Shown here: positions 34,201 to 46,408 of the stretch, one piece after another
How the letters are laid out: every line of letters starts with the position of its first letter
Numbering within the stretch: the first letter of the stretch is position 1
Assembly: GCA_022560025.1 (NCBI GenBank)
Contig: JAFISE010000028.1
Coordinates: forward strand, 62,001-126,000
Length of the DNA stretch: 64,000 bases
Direction: 5' to 3'
Source: Stagonosporopsis chrysanthemi
Taxonomy: Eukaryota > Ascomycota > Dothideomycetes > Pleosporales > Didymellaceae
Program-made: the position numbers and the translations under genes
The notes under the pieces: model-generated
Told to the model about the DNA's origin: nothing
Seen by the model: only the letters and a program-made list of their open reading frames with translations
Database searches by the model: none

Positions 34201-36595
34201 GCTCATCCCCACACTCACCCAGTTTATCATTCGCCGTCTGGCCAGCTCCAATGTGGAGCAAAAGCTCATTGCTGGAAACGCTCTTGGAGAGCTCATGCGC
34301 AAGTCTGGCGACGGTGTGTTGGCGACTCTACTCCCTACTCTCGAGGAAGGCTTGCACACTACCGACACAGATGCCAAGCAAGGAATTTGCATAGCTCTTC
34401 GCGAGCTCATCTCCTCTGCGACACCAGAACAATTGGAGGACTACGAGAAGACCTTGGTCCAGGTTGTAAGGACTGCCCTGGTCGACTCAGACGAGGATGT
34501 ACGAGACGCCGCTGCAGAGGCCTTCGATGCCCTACAACAAATATTCGGAAAGAAGGCTGTCGATCACGTTCTGCCCTACCTACTCAGCCTGTTGCGCAGT
34601 GAAGACGAGGCACAGAACGCACTTTCTGCGCTCCTTACGCTTCTCACAGACCAGGCACGATCCAACATTATCTTGCCCAATCTTCTGCCCACCCTTCTGA
34701 CTTCACCAATGTCTTCCTTCAACGCTCGCGCAATTGCCTCACTAGCTGAAGTTGCAAGCTCTGCTATGACCAGGAGGCTGTCAAACATCCTCAACACTAT
34801 CATGGACAATGTCATTACTTGTAAGGATGAGGGTCTCAGGTCTGAACTCGAATCTTCTTTCGACAAGGTTTTGTTGTCTGTCGACGAGTACGACGGCCTG
34901 AACACCGCCATGAGTGTGATGCTGGCCCTTGCCAAGCACAATGATGAGCGCAGGCGTGCTCGTGCGGATATGCACTTTGCCAAATTCTTTGCCGAAACCG
35001 ACGTTGACTTTTCCCGATACTATCCTGATCTCATCCGAGTACTGCTTGTCTCCTTCGATGACAGCGATAAGGAAGTTGTCAAGTCTGCATGGACTGCCCT
35101 CAGCACGCTTACTTCAAAGCGACTGCGCAAAGAAGAGATGGAATCACTTGTCATTTCTACTCGTCAGACTTTGTCACAAGTTGGTGTCGCTGGCGCTAAC
35201 TTGGCTGGTTTCTCGCTGCCCAAGGGCATCAGTGCCATCTTGCCGATCTTCCTACAGGGTCTCATGAACGGCACGGTCGACCAGCGCACACAAGCTGCTT
35301 TGGCTATCTCCGACATTATCGATCGCACCGACGCCAAGGCCCTGCAACCTTTCGTCACACAGATCACTGGTCCTCTCATTCGTGTGGTCACAGAACGCTC
35401 GACCGAGGTGAAGGCAGCTATTCTGCTCACTCTTAACAATCTGCTTGAGAAAATCCCGACGTTCCTCAAGCCCTTCTTGCCTCAATTGCAGCGCACATTT
35501 GCCAAGTCCCTCGCGGATACTTCATCGGATCTCCTGCGAGCGCGTGCAGCCAAGGCTCTGGGTACGCTGATTAAGCTGACACCCAGGGTTGACCCCCTTA
35601 TTGCTGAGCTCGTCACTGGATCCAAGACGAGCGACGAGGCTGTGAAGCTGGCCATGTTGAAGGCACTATTCGAAGTCGTCAGCAAGGCTGGTAAGAACAT
35701 GAGCGATGCGAGCAGGAACGCTATTCTAGGTCTCATCGACAACGACCTAGATGACTCCGAAGGTAAGTAGCGTATATGTCAAAAGAATGAAAGCACGGCT
35801 AACACTAGTCCAGACTCAATGGCAATCACCAATGCCCGTCTCCTGGGCGCTCTCATCAGTTGCCTACCAGAGGAAAGCGCGACCAGCCTGATCAAGACGC
35901 GCGTGCTCACGACTCATTTCAACAAGGCGTCAGTGCTCGCTCTGAACGCCATCCTTCTCGATGCTCCAGAAGCTCTCACAGGGAACTTTGCCGACGACAC
36001 TTTGCATGTCATCTGCCAGGGTATCACTCACAGCCAGCCTGTCATTTCTGACAACTGCGTCTTAGCAGCCGGCAAGTACCTCCTGAGTGCACAAACAAAC
36101 AAGACCTTTGAGCACACAAAGCCCATCTTTGAAGCTCTCGCACCGGCCGTTGAGCCCGGCCATCCTGTCGACACCAGACGCCTGGCACTGGTTGTGCTCC
36201 GCACGGTAGCCCGTGAGCACAACGACCTCGTGCGTCCGCATATCCCGCTCCTCATCCCTGTTGTCTTCGCCTCGGTTCGCGATCCGGTCATTCCTGTTAA
36301 GCTGTCCGCCGAAGCTGCGTTCTTGACCATTTTCTCTGTTGTCGAGGAAGAAGGCGCTGTGTTCGAGAAGTACATGGCAGACAAGGGCAAGAGCCTGCCG
36401 CCTGCGCAGCAGAGGAGTATGAACGAGTACTTCAAGAGAATTGCTCTAAGATTGGCGAATCAGGCGAGAGAGAAGAGGGAGGCTGAGGGCGGTTCGGGTG
36501 GATTGGGACTGAGCAGCGACGAGGTAGAGGATGAGAGGGAGATCTGGAGTGTGGGAAAGGTAGAGTTGGGCGATGTGTTTGGGGACAACTCATAG
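28295..36595 (+). CDS. GCN1: Gcn1, ribosome-associated activator of the Gcn2 kinase
   Basis: Six exons (28295-28424, 28481-30573, 30621-31302, 31349-31543, 31593-35762, 35814-36595) give 2683 aa, very near yeast Gcn1 (2672). The protein is one long array of HEAT repeats. The middle contains the eEF3-like region (for example YGLAGIVRGKG, VIQLVPQLLVGFGD, and VREGFMSLFIYLPACFG). The C-terminal part is the stretch that binds the Gcn2 RWD domain in yeast. Gcn1 senses collided or starved ribosomes with Gcn20 and passes the signal to Gcn2, which phosphorylates eIF2alpha. The first exon is short. Its donor (GAGT then GTAGGT) and the CGTAG acceptor at 28480 are the least certain joints, but they keep phase and give a typical N-terminus. 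Confidence 0.96.
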
Positions 36596-37207
36596 GCGTG
36601 AGTTGCAAAAGCAGGTTATCCTGCGTGGTGTGATTTGCAGAACTTGAGCATATTTGAAACGAATGCATAGCGTTGTTCTTAGAATCAGCAATCAACGTGG
36701 TTGCGTGTATTGAAGGCTCGTCTTTTCTTGGTTATGACCTTCAATACCCCAAGACCGGAGCACGAGTCTAAGAATTGCGGCTCGGCAAACACTGCTATTG
36801 ATGCCGGCCATTTGAGCGTTCCACTGCTGGTGTTGTAAGTTATTACGATCAAACATTACATGGTGGATTACCCCGGAGAGCTTGGCGTGAACTCCGCAAC
36901 CTCCGTTGATGCAACCTCCCAACGCCTACAACATCGTTTTCATCAGCGCACGCCCACCACGTCGTTGATGCGCCGTTTCTTCATCATTTGGCTAATCAGC
37001 TAGCTTTTGCGATTCACTCAGAGCCCCCACACGCTTGTGCAGTAGCTTCAGTCGCCCCTGCGCACGCTCGCGCTGTGCACCGCGGCTGCCAGCTCTCTCC
37101 GCAAGCGTCACGCGTGTTCGGCCCGCTCACACGTCCACGACCACCACGACCACGACGAAGACATCGCCAGCCATTGAGCGCATTCGGCCCTCATTTCAAT
37201 CGCCAAA
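36596..37207. other. Intergenic, GCN1 3' / ADA1 promoter
   Basis: 612 bp. The last 200 bp are pyrimidine-rich (a run of CCACGACCACC-like units around 37130-37165), likely the ADA1 5' leader. No gene seen. Confidence 0.55.
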
Positions 37208-38647
37208 ATGGCGACGATTCAGCCAAATGATACAGACATGGCCAATACGGGCACATTGCCCTTCTCCAGCATCCCCGACCTTGAACCTCCACTCACCCTC
37301 AAGAAGACGACTGAACGGAAACCGCGCATCGATGTTGAGCCTCTTTATTCTGCCATGAAAGGTGCAATAAACGATACGGACTGGACAACATACAAGACAA
37401 GCCTCACACAATTTCTGCTTGGCAACCTCAACCAGGAAGAACTGAGCTTCAAGCTGGGCAAGATACTTAATACCACAGCGCTGGAACATGCGCACAATAC
37501 GTTGATTGCAGCGATATACGCGAACATATGGCGAGATGCGCCGGAAGCGGGCATTGCGAATTGGGTGTCGAGTACGGATAAGCCATCAAGCAACACGGTC
37601 AAAGGGCAAGGAGATGAGAGCGAAAAGAGGCTGAAATATGAGGTTATGCAATTGTCGAGAAGGGAGAGGAAGAGGCTTAAGACCATACCTGCGGCAGAGG
37701 CTGTGGCTGTGGGAGGGCAGGATGGTCCAGTGGCGGGCGCAACAGGGCCGGTGAATGAGTTGGTAGAGATGAAGAGAGGAAAGCAGCCCGAGATTGGCCC
37801 AGTAGGTCCAGCTGGCGGCTATAAAACCAGTACGTCCATTCTCTTATTTCACCTTCGACGGATTTGCGGCACGGGCCCGAACCTTTGCTCTGCAAGATCA
37901 CATCATTGACCCTAAATTTCAGACTGGGACCTTGAAATCCGCAAACGCTACACTGCCCCACTCTTCAGCGAAACTCACGAGTTTCCCACCGCCTCCTCCA
38001 TCTCTGCGCGTCTCCTCCCATCTTGCTACGAGTTCGGCCTGCCCCAGGGCCACGCTCCAGACTGCCCCGAGCTCATGAACCTCGCCACCGAGACCTTCAT
38101 CAAAGAAGCCCTAGCCTCCTTCCTCGGCAAAGTCGCCGTAAACGGCGACAGCTATGTGCGCAACGGCGCCTTCAAAAAGCGCCTCGATAGGGAAGAACGT
38201 CTCGTCGAGCGGGGCGAACTGATTCGTGACTCGAAAGGCGAGCTGCCCGTACAGCAGGAAGAGCGGCGGAAAAGAAAACTGCTGTGTATGGAAGATTTGC
38301 GTCTTGCGCTGCGGCTGGGCGACGGGTATCTGGGCCAAACCCCAATCATCGCGGGGAATATCATTAATTCGACGTTCTTGGATGTACCCGGGATAGAGGA
38401 TATATATCCTAGTCCACAGAAGAAGGAGAGGCCGAACGGCATCATAAATGGTATTGGGCCAGACAAGAGCGGGTTGGCGAAGTGGTTGGACGAGGGCATC
38501 ACGGTTGATCTCAAGCCTGATCGCGAGCCAGATAAAATGCAGGTCGATGGTGACGATGAGATGGTGAACTGGAATGGCGGGAGCGTCGGCGACGTGAACG
38601 ATCTGGATGGTGCTCTAGACGACGTGCTGAACCTGGGCGATCTATGA
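37208..38647 (+). CDS. HFI1: SAGA complex subunit Ada1/Hfi1 (SAGA-Tad1 family)
   Basis: Exons 37208-37829 and 37923-38647 encode 448 aa. About residues 40-110 match the SAGA-Tad1 start (PRIDVEPLYSAMKGAI, WTTYKTSLTQFLLGNLNQEE, LEHAHNTLIAAIYANIWRD). Later conserved parts include YTAPLFSETHEFPTASSISA, SCYEFGLPQG and the histone-fold-like segment with CMEDLRLALRLGDGYLGQ. Ada1 is a scaffold subunit of the SAGA histone acetyltransferase coactivator and pairs with Taf12 through its histone fold. The intron (93 nt) joins in phase. The acidic tail ends in several Asp-rich repeats. Confidence 0.93.
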
Positions 38648-39352
38648 GTACAGGTGCAGTAGACGTGCATACGGTGTGGCGTAGTTGTACTGAGGGCTTT
38701 GGCTCGGTTGTTGTCTTGCTTGTTGCATGGAATGGCGTGTTAGCATTTTCGAGTGGCGTTCTGGGTGTACGGGTTTGGGACGATACCCCTTTGGGACAGA
38801 GTGATTCTGTTTTTCGGGTTATGACCATTTTAGGGCCGTAGGGTTGAGTAAGATAGGCCAGCCAGCAGGTAGTAATCCATTTCCTGCTCTCTTCAGGGCG
38901 GTATGTTGGGTTAGTAGTACCATTCTCGATGTTCAGTTCAGTGCACGGGTTCTGATCAAGGAGAGATCACTCCACTTAGGTGACAAATGGATCTTGTGCT
39001 AAGACCGTGATAATCTGTTTGTAATTGGATTTGCGAAAGTGAGTTGTATACAAAGATCCTGTGCAAAGAAGAGTAATTTTCCAAGTTGCCGGAACAACCT
39101 CCACCGACAAAGTGCGAGCTATAATTTCTACTCGAGGGAGTCCTACCTGCTTCCTCTGAGGAATAAGCTGTATAGGCAGAGTCGATCATAAAGCGCCGAA
39201 GCATTAGGGGAGCTTTTGAGAAGGACGCTTCTCTCTGAGTATCACAATAAGGGCGGAATCGAGCATTTCGGTCAGACGTGAACGTATATTTATGCTATGA
39301 GGAACGTAGGAGAAAAAGAAACGTATTATCAACCTGGTCCAACCTCAAGAAA
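38648..39352. other. Convergent 3' intergenic region
   Basis: 705 bp between the 3' ends of ADA1 and the first DUF6590 gene. It marks the switch from housekeeping genes to the accessory paired-gene cluster. No gene seen. Confidence 0.5.
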
Positions 39353-40478
39353 CTAGCGTCGCTCCTGATATCCTGCTGTATCCCACCTCTGGTCTTCAGC
39401 ATTGCGGTGCTCGGTGAGTGTACCGAGGTCCCGATCAACGACCATACCGATGTCTTTCACTTTGACGTTCCACTCAATCGAATAGAGTTTACCAAACCGA
39501 ATGCGTGACTCTTTGGTCAGTCGAGTCGAGTAGTCTGTAGGGTAGACTTCGATTGGCGACTTCAAGCCCCTCAACTCCTCGCCTGGAAAGTAGCAGGCGT
39601 TTGGACTATCGCCACTGTTATAGGCGATTGCGTGCTCGGTTGGATCACATCCTCTTTTGAATGTACCTTGCTTCCTGTACGTGGAGATGGCGCTTGGTCT
39701 GTCAGTATTATGGGATAGCAACCGTATACTCCGGATGCTTACCAAGCAAGCACAAAATTCCTGCGAACAGACACGACGACAAATCGCCTGATTTGCGTAT
39801 GAGCATGCTCCCCATGGCCTATACTCGTGAATGCCTCGTCATCAGGGGTGATTCTGGCGGTGGCGCCCGCGGCTTCTGAATAGAGCATTGAAAATACCCT
39901 GCCAAATCGGAAGAAATCCCACGCCTCGGCGCCAGTCCGCATTCGATAGGCTCAAGCACAGTCAGTATCAGTATACTCAAAAAGCTATTGGCAGCGGCTT
40001 ACTGGGATCGAGTGGCTCCTTCCATCCTAAATGAGGGTTGCCCCCAATGAAGTTTGGCAGCCCTTGTCTCTCCGCAACGGGAACTGACCATAAGACATAA
40101 GACAAAGCTTTAAATGGACTTGAATACAGGGTTCCTACCAGGATCTGCAGGGTTTGTCTGCGAAGCGTCTTGGGCAGACTGGATGGATTCGGTAGCGTGT
40201 TGCACGGTAGACGTCTGATTCCCTGGCAGAAGAGGATCAGGGTAGGAAGCCGAATCTACTCGTCTTTGGCTCGAATAGGTAGATTGTCCCGCTGGCTGTG
40301 GTGTTTCTTGGGTCTGCTGACTTGCTTGCTCTCTTCCCCAGATATAGTGCATGAAATTGCCTTACACTTATATTAGCATGTTTGAGTAGAAAGAGTGCAC
40401 AAGCTCACCATTGACATCGAACACCGCAGCACAGTAATCATTGTGCGCTTCGTTCCACAACCACTCGCTTTGCGTCAT
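39353..40478 (-). CDS. DUF6590 domain protein, copy A
   Basis: Exons 40409-40478, 40139-40360, 40003-40083, 39743-39950 and 39353-39692 give 306 aa. The N-terminus is aromatic (EWLWNEAHNDYC ... FMHYIWGRE), followed by a Gln/Ser/Thr-rich linker. The DUF6590 core covers about residues 135-290: FFRFGRVFSMLY, QIRRFVVVSVRRNFVLA, KQGTFKRGCDPTEHAIAY, SRIRFGKLYSIEWNVKVKDI. DUF6590 is a widespread Pezizomycotina domain of unknown function. It is divergent from the coiled-coil gene at 41189, 710 bp away, and paralogous to the genes at 45435-46408 and 53102-54017. Splice phases all fit. The last acceptor (CCAAG) is non-CAG but gives the same joint as copy B. Confidence 0.8.
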
Positions 40479-41188
40479 GATGGATCAGGCTGCTATCTGG
40501 CATTCACAGTCATTATCGACAGACTCTTATAGGCACGTCACGGCAGGATAGGGATGCGGCTCTGCTCGTTCATTATTTATCCATGATAGTGGGGTAAATG
40601 CATCACTTCGGCAGTCACTCCGCATCTGAAATCATATCTGCAGAATGCATGTGTTTGCAGTGCCAATTAGAGCGCGGTCCGAAATGCGTGGGATGGGGCG
40701 CGCGTGCTCCTCCCGAAGCATGTGGCAGTTGCTGACAGCCAAGACTCATATTGCCTTGTTACGTGCCGACCCGCACTTTCGATGGCTTGCACACTATCAC
40801 AAGACACATTGCAGGCGCCGCCGCCTGTGCGATTCACCAGGGTTGGTTTTGTGACAGCACACATGCGCCCAGGCGAGCTGCGTGATTCTCCAGTGTTGCA
40901 AGCCTAACCTAAAACGGCAAGGGCAGTGCCTTGTGACGACCCTATCACCCCTTGCCTGGGGCCGTATGCATTCATATGCAGCAGGCTACCTCTTGGACGT
41001 TTCCACGTGTGGCGGTTATCGTCATCAGAGATATGTGATCCCCTCGTTGGCAACCAGGCAACCTACTGTATCGTACCAATCAGCCCGCGGAATGATCTAA
41101 TCAACGTCAACACCAATGGTCCCCTCCACAGATCCCACCGTGAAGATGAGAGGCTTTTTGCGAACCCAAAGTCATCAATTAGGTCAAC
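40479..41188. promoter_or_regulatory. Divergent promoter region of module A
   Basis: 710 bp between the two start codons of module A. Nothing else is seen. The length is nearly the same as in module B (698 bp). Confidence 0.5.
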
Positions 41189-42952
41189 ATGAGCCATACA
41201 AAGTCACCTGTGATTGCTCGCCAGCTGGTCATGGCTCAAGGTCGTTCCCCGAAGGCCATTATGGACGACATTCGCGAACGCGTACAAAAGATAGCAATCG
41301 ATCAGGAGAGACTCGCAAGATCCAGAGACAATCTTCTTGCGAAGCGCGAACATATACGAGTGCTCGTCAAAGACGTGCAAGTCAAGCGTGTGGAAGCAGG
41401 CGATGCTGGGGTAGCATTCATGAGCTATGTGCGAAAGATTGCTACAAATGGTTTGCAAGACACCTCCAGTCAAGAACAAAATGCCACACTTTTTGCGCTA
41501 TACAACCGAGTCGAAACCGCACGTGATAAGGTTGGAGAATTGGAGACTGACCTCATACAATTTGGTCGCTCGCTCACTGCTGCCGAGATCAGATTCCAGG
41601 AGGAGGAAACCTTTTTCTATCAGTACGACCTGATCGAGCGACTCAAGGATGTTATCAACGCTACAGAGCCTTATAGTGCAGCTCAAGCTGTACTGCCAAC
41701 AGTTTCGTTGAGGACTCCTCCACCACCTCCACCGCCTCCGCCTCCGCCTCGCCCTCCTTATCCACCACCTCCACTGGCTCAATCACCGGCATCTCAAACA
41801 CGGCCATTCCCAAAACCCGTGTACATTGATGGGGTAGCTTACTATCCTCTGACCCCACCTCCACCGCCGCGCCAACCTCCGCCGCCGCCTCCGCCTCCAC
41901 CTCTGCGTCCGCCGCCTGCATTTTCCGCACCGGTGCGTGCCGAGAACGCACGACGTTCTGTCTCAATTACAAACCCACTACAACCAATTCCATCGTGGCT
42001 CTTCTCTACGCCAGAATTCCGGGAAAAGCTTGAGAATGAAAGGCGGCGGCAGCAGCAGCAGCACGATAGCGTTGAGCTAGACGGTATGGGCCGACAATTC
42101 GATCTAGGTCATTGTGCTAAGAATGACCCAATGGAGATAAAAGAGGATGATCTTCTAATCTCAGTCCTTCCATCGTCACTCAAAGCAGCTAGTCTGCAAA
42201 GCACTACCGCATCTACAAGCCCAGCTTTCCAAACACTTAGTTCCATGGATCTCAGCGACATAGAGACTGAGACAACCCGGAACCAAGACGTCAGCGTAGG
42301 CATGGCCGCAGTCCCGGAAGAAAAAAATCCTTTTGAGTACGGAGGCACTTCGCTCTCCATGCACAGATTGTTAAATCAAGCATTAAGCGGAGCGGCGGAG
42401 CCAAGGCCAAAACATCGAATTCGCCTGTGGCTTTTAGGTCTACTGGATCAAAGCAAAGTGGAGAAAAAGCTGTACCAGAACATACTGGAGGACACACTTG
42501 AGAAGAGTGGTCTCGAAATGCCAGAGAATGAGTTCTGGGAAGAGTCAGCAAAGACGCTGTGGAGTCGTGATAGTCAAAACAGTTTCGGAGACAATATGCT
42601 GCGATCAGATTCTGAAATTTCAGACTCTAACATCAGCCTGAAATCATCTGGAGATAGACTGGCCAATTCTGCTGGGACATTTCGGCGCAAGCAGTTCAAG
42701 CATCTTGCGACCGAGGCTTCCAATATCAGAGCAAACCACACAAGCACCTGTCTTCCTTGGGACGACGATTTGGATGATCCATCCTTTTTTCCACTACCGC
42801 AATCATTGGATATCAGAGTCAGTATTATTGAAAGCGACGATGGTAGCATGGACGATCCGTGCTACTTCCCACTACCACCCTCACCGGAGTTGTCACAAAC
42901 AGACGTCGAAAATCCTGAAACACCCCTCTATGCGTCTCATCGATTGTCTTAA
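41189..42952 (+). CDS. Coiled-coil, proline-rich protein of the paired module, copy A
   Basis: Single-exon protein of 587 aa. Residues 25-155 form charged helices with the family signature (SRDNLLAKREHIR, then KRVEAGDAGVAFMSYVRK, then TAAEIRFQEEETFFYQYDL). Two poly-proline tracts follow (about 170-200 and 218-245) and could bind SH3, WW or profilin-type partners. A short conserved block with RIRLWLLGLLDQSKVEKKL sits near residue 410. The tail is acidic and Ser-rich. No signal peptide or membrane segment. Function is unknown. The paralogues are at 47107-49164 and, broken, at 51608-52927. It is always divergent from a DUF6590 gene, which suggests a functional pair. Confidence 0.8.
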   Translation: MSHTKSPVIARQLVMAQGRSPKAIMDDIRERVQKIAIDQERLARSRDNLLAKREHIRVLVKDVQVKRVEAGDAGVAFMSYVRKIATNGLQDTSSQEQNATLFALYNRVETARDKVGELETDLIQFGRSLTAAEIRFQEEETFFYQYDLIERLKDVINATEPYSAAQAVLPTVSLRTPPPPPPPPPPPRPPYPPPPLAQSPASQTRPFPKPVYIDGVAYYPLTPPPPPRQPPPPPPPPPLRPPPAFSAPVRAENARRSVSITNPLQPIPSWLFSTPEFREKLENERRRQQQQHDSVELDGMGRQFDLGHCAKNDPMEIKEDDLLISVLPSSLKAASLQSTTASTSPAFQTLSSMDLSDIETETTRNQDVSVGMAAVPEEKNPFEYGGTSLSMHRLLNQALSGAAEPRPKHRIRLWLLGLLDQSKVEKKLYQNILEDTLEKSGLEMPENEFWEESAKTLWSRDSQNSFGDNMLRSDSEISDSNISLKSSGDRLANSAGTFRRKQFKHLATEASNIRANHTSTCLPWDDDLDDPSFFPLPQSLDIRVSIIESDDGSMDDPCYFPLPPSPELSQTDVENPETPLYASHRLS

Positions 42953-45434
42953 TACTTGCAAGCATGTTTTCACCATTGATACTGTTCTTCTATGTCAAAG
43001 GCCCCGAGGTGATGATGAACATCTCTAGTCTATCAACTAGGAATAACCAGTACATACTGCTCCCAGAAAGCGGCACGCATACGGGGACATCAACCCGCGC
43101 GCAATTGCTCAAAAAAGTCGAGCTACGCTTTGGGGACGCTGAAAAGGGGTCAGATATCGGTAGCTTTGTGATTGGGACTACGGACGGCAAAGATGAGCTC
43201 GCGTGGACAGCGAGGGGCAGAAGTACAAAGAATTGCCTCCCGAACCATCTCCTTCGCTCGTTGCAATCACTCCGGAGCCCGTACTGTCCGTGCATACCGG
43301 CCACTTCAGTACCAGAATGCATAGCATAGCCTATTCATCGGCATCGAACTCGAAGGTTGTCTTTCTCCGGCGAGAGAAAGCAGAGCCTACGGTGCGGTCA
43401 TACACAGACTCTAGTTCAAATTCCACATCATGGTGTGTAGAGAGCTGACAGACCTCTCATTAGAACCTCGACTGGTGTGGGATATACGGACCCCCTGTCC
43501 AGGCCAACGAGACCACTGCGTCGACAGACAGTAGTTCGCATTCTCTGACGATCTATGGAAATTACTGTTATACTCAGAAGTCATACCACGAATAAACTGT
43601 TCTTGTCAAATGCTACTTCAACCCCAGGCAGGGGTCTGATCGAAGTTGCAGTCTTCACGAGTTGGACGGCAAAGTTGTTTGTTTGTTAGCCTTGGGCGAA
43701 TGCAAAGAACCGCAATTTGCGACCCGCGCTTTGAGCATGTCTTTGGGCGGATAAACTTTTGTCGGTATCTCAATGCAGTATAGCCGTAACTTCTGTGGAA
43801 CTAGATGTTGCACATTGATCACAGGAGCGACCAATAGGGCGGGAATGTGAATTCTCACGGACAACCTCTCTCATTCCACGAGCCGCAAACCTAAGATTGG
43901 GCAGTCACAAGACCTTCCTGCAATTCTAGGCGCTGTGCTTACGGGCCTCTGAGAGGCTCATTGACGAGAATCTGAATTCGTGGGTGAACTTCCAGCAAAT
44001 CATATCGCTCGCATCAAGTATGAAGTCATGTCGACGTCTGCATGTAAGTATGACGGATTATGCAGCAGTAGGAGATTACATTGTCATGATGCCTAGCGAA
44101 TCAGGGAAATCAGGCAAATATACTATCTCACACAAGCCCTGCACCTGCGCGGTGTATGTACCACGCGCCAGCGCCAAATGTTTTCCATTGGTGCAAGTAG
44201 GCGCATAGATGTGCAAAAAGCACAATTTGCTTGCCCGGGTGAAAAGCAGTTTCGGGAAGGAGCAAGCACGGTCACGGACAGAATCTTCTGTGTACACGGC
44301 AGACAACAAGGGCGTCCTGACAGTGCAAAGCCTCGCGAGGGGCCCCATTGGCAAGCCGTTATCAGGCGATCATGATTCTTCCAACGTCGGTGACGCATTT
44401 TCATTTGGAGTGGAAATATCGTGTTAGTTGTGGGAGATATCGCAAAGGAGCAAAAGACCGGAGTTCATGCAGCGGACCCCACTTTCCTGTCCCACAACGG
44501 CCCGGGCCTAGCAACGACCCACAAGGCTCACTCCCGCGTCAACTCGATGACCCACGCAATGAGGCCCAAATGTATAGCGTCCTAAATTGGACACTGAGGA
44601 CTAGGGTTGTTATGACACAGAAGGTCTCGTATACCAATCTCAATGTTGATCAACCTGGTTGGAGGTCAAGCAGCGGGCCTCGACGCCTTATCAAAGTGAC
44701 GACTTAACGCTAACTCTACTGGTCCAGCATTCCGGGGCACCCTGGTCAGATATCTGACTGAGAGCCGGTCTGCAGAGAATGTCCAATGCAAATTGAACAC
44801 GGGTCAACTTTGCCTAAACAGCCAGCCTTGTCTGGTCTTCAAGCACACCTGGGCAACGTTTCGTTCTGATCTCTCCTTTTGATTAGTCGGCAAGTTCTGC
44901 CAATCCCTTGCGTCAACCAAGCCTGCCAAATTCCAAACGTGTCAGCATTTGCAATTGGACGCTCAGCTCCGCCTCAGCTTCTGTGGAGAAGTTTCAAGTC
45001 AGCTTCTGGTAACAGTCAGCTCACCAGCTACTGCTCTCGTAGCACTGCCGAGACCCGAATCTGTGTGCGACAAATGCGTTCGGCATTTATTTAACGCTCT
45101 GTATATTCTCTGGGGTCGCAATGACATTACAGAGACCAGAGCATGCGGACGTAAACATCATGGTTGATCTGAATCACAGCCTCTGTTTTTGAGCAGCAAC
45201 CTTCGCCTCAATGAAGCATGCAATCTAGTTGGAATACAAGAAGACGCAAAACTAAACTTCACAGAAAGGAATGTATTGGAGATACTATGGCTGCAGCGAC
45301 GCTCAACAATGACTTTCACCCTGACTACCTAAACAAGCTAGCTATGTTGCCGTGATTAAGTGAGAAACTAAGAAAATGCTCGCTCAAGGCATTTGACATG
45401 CGTTGAGAGAGACAACGTATGTTGGGTACTCTCA
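42953..45434. other. Spacer between modules A and B
   Basis: 2.5 kb with no gene I can complete. A plus-strand frame at about 43011-43326 has protein-like composition (for example LLKKVELRFGDAEKGSDIG). It could be a decayed tail of the coiled-coil gene or a small separate gene. A minus-strand frame at 43655-43864 is similar in quality. Neither matches a known family by eye. Confidence 0.4.
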
Positions 45435-46408
45435 CTACTGATACTGATAATGGTATTCAAGCAGTTTACTGATGTCTTGAGCGGTGACGCGACCAATCTC
45501 CTTCACCTTGACGTTCATCTCGATGGGATATTTCTTGCTGAGTCGTATCCGAGAGCTGGGATGCATCTGAAGTGTGTTGTCTGCCGGTTCGATCTGGATG
45601 GGATCCTTGACCATACCGGCCATAAATTCATTATTGAGGTAACAGTATTGCGGGATCGTTCCGGGAAAGTAAGCGATAGTGTGCTCTGATGGGTTGCAGC
45701 CAGGCTTGTTTGTGCCACGGCCGTTGTAAGTCGAGATTGCACTTGTACTCGTCAGAAACTATGAAGTGAGCAGGCATCACGACTACGTACCATGCATAGA
45801 CAAATCCGCGTCGCACCTCCACCACGATAAAACGACGGATCTGGGAGTGAACTACTTGACCAAATCTTACGTACGAGTATGCATCATCGTTACCGGTCAA
45901 TACTGACTGAGCTCCTGCCGGTTCTGTATATAGCATGGCAAACACCCTGCCTATAATGAAAAACCTGCGGGCGTTTTGGCCAGTTCGTACGAAGTAACCT
46001 AAACAATATCAGGCCTTGTGACATCAGCAGTCCGAAGTTACATACTCTGGTCTAGGCTAAGATGGGTTGTCAGTTCGTTTACGACCCGAGTGCTAATAAA
46101 ATGCGGGTCCGCTTGTACACTAGGGGTCACTCCTGAACAGAGTCAGTGCGAATTGAGGAATTAATCTCTAGTATACGAACCAGGGTTGAGTTGTTCCTGC
46201 GGCGAGTCCTGCCTCGTCAGAGGTGCATCTGACGGGTTGGTCGCTGTGACAGCCTGCGATTGCTGGGCCCAAGTGTAGACACGGTTTCCTTTGCTTGTTG
46301 TTAGTTTGTTCAGAATGCCGTCCAATTCTGCTACGTACCATACTGGTCGATGCCAGTACACATGTAATAATCTCCATGCTCTTCGTCCCATATCCACTCG
46401 GATGCCAT
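45435..46408 (-). CDS. DUF6590 domain protein, copy B
   Basis: Exons 46339-46408, 46181-46288, 46046-46132, 45791-45998 and 45435-45741 give 259 aa. The first exon (70 nt) and the fourth (208 nt) have exactly the same lengths as in copy A, and every intron phase agrees, which shows recent common descent. The N-terminus again has the aromatic pattern (EWIWDEEHGDYYMC ... NRVYTWAQ). The core has FFIIGRVFAMLYTEPAG, QIRRFIVVEVRRGFVYA, a KPGCNPSEHTIAY loop and SRIRLSKKYPIEMNVKVKEI. It is divergent from the coiled-coil gene at 47107. Domain function is unknown; probably intracellular, as there is no signal peptide. Confidence 0.8.

Noticed and set aside
43011..43448. Plus-strand frames with protein-like composition after coiled-coil copy A
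   Set aside because: They lie in two different frames without clear splice sites and match no family; they could be a decayed gene tail. Mentioned only as part of the spacer.
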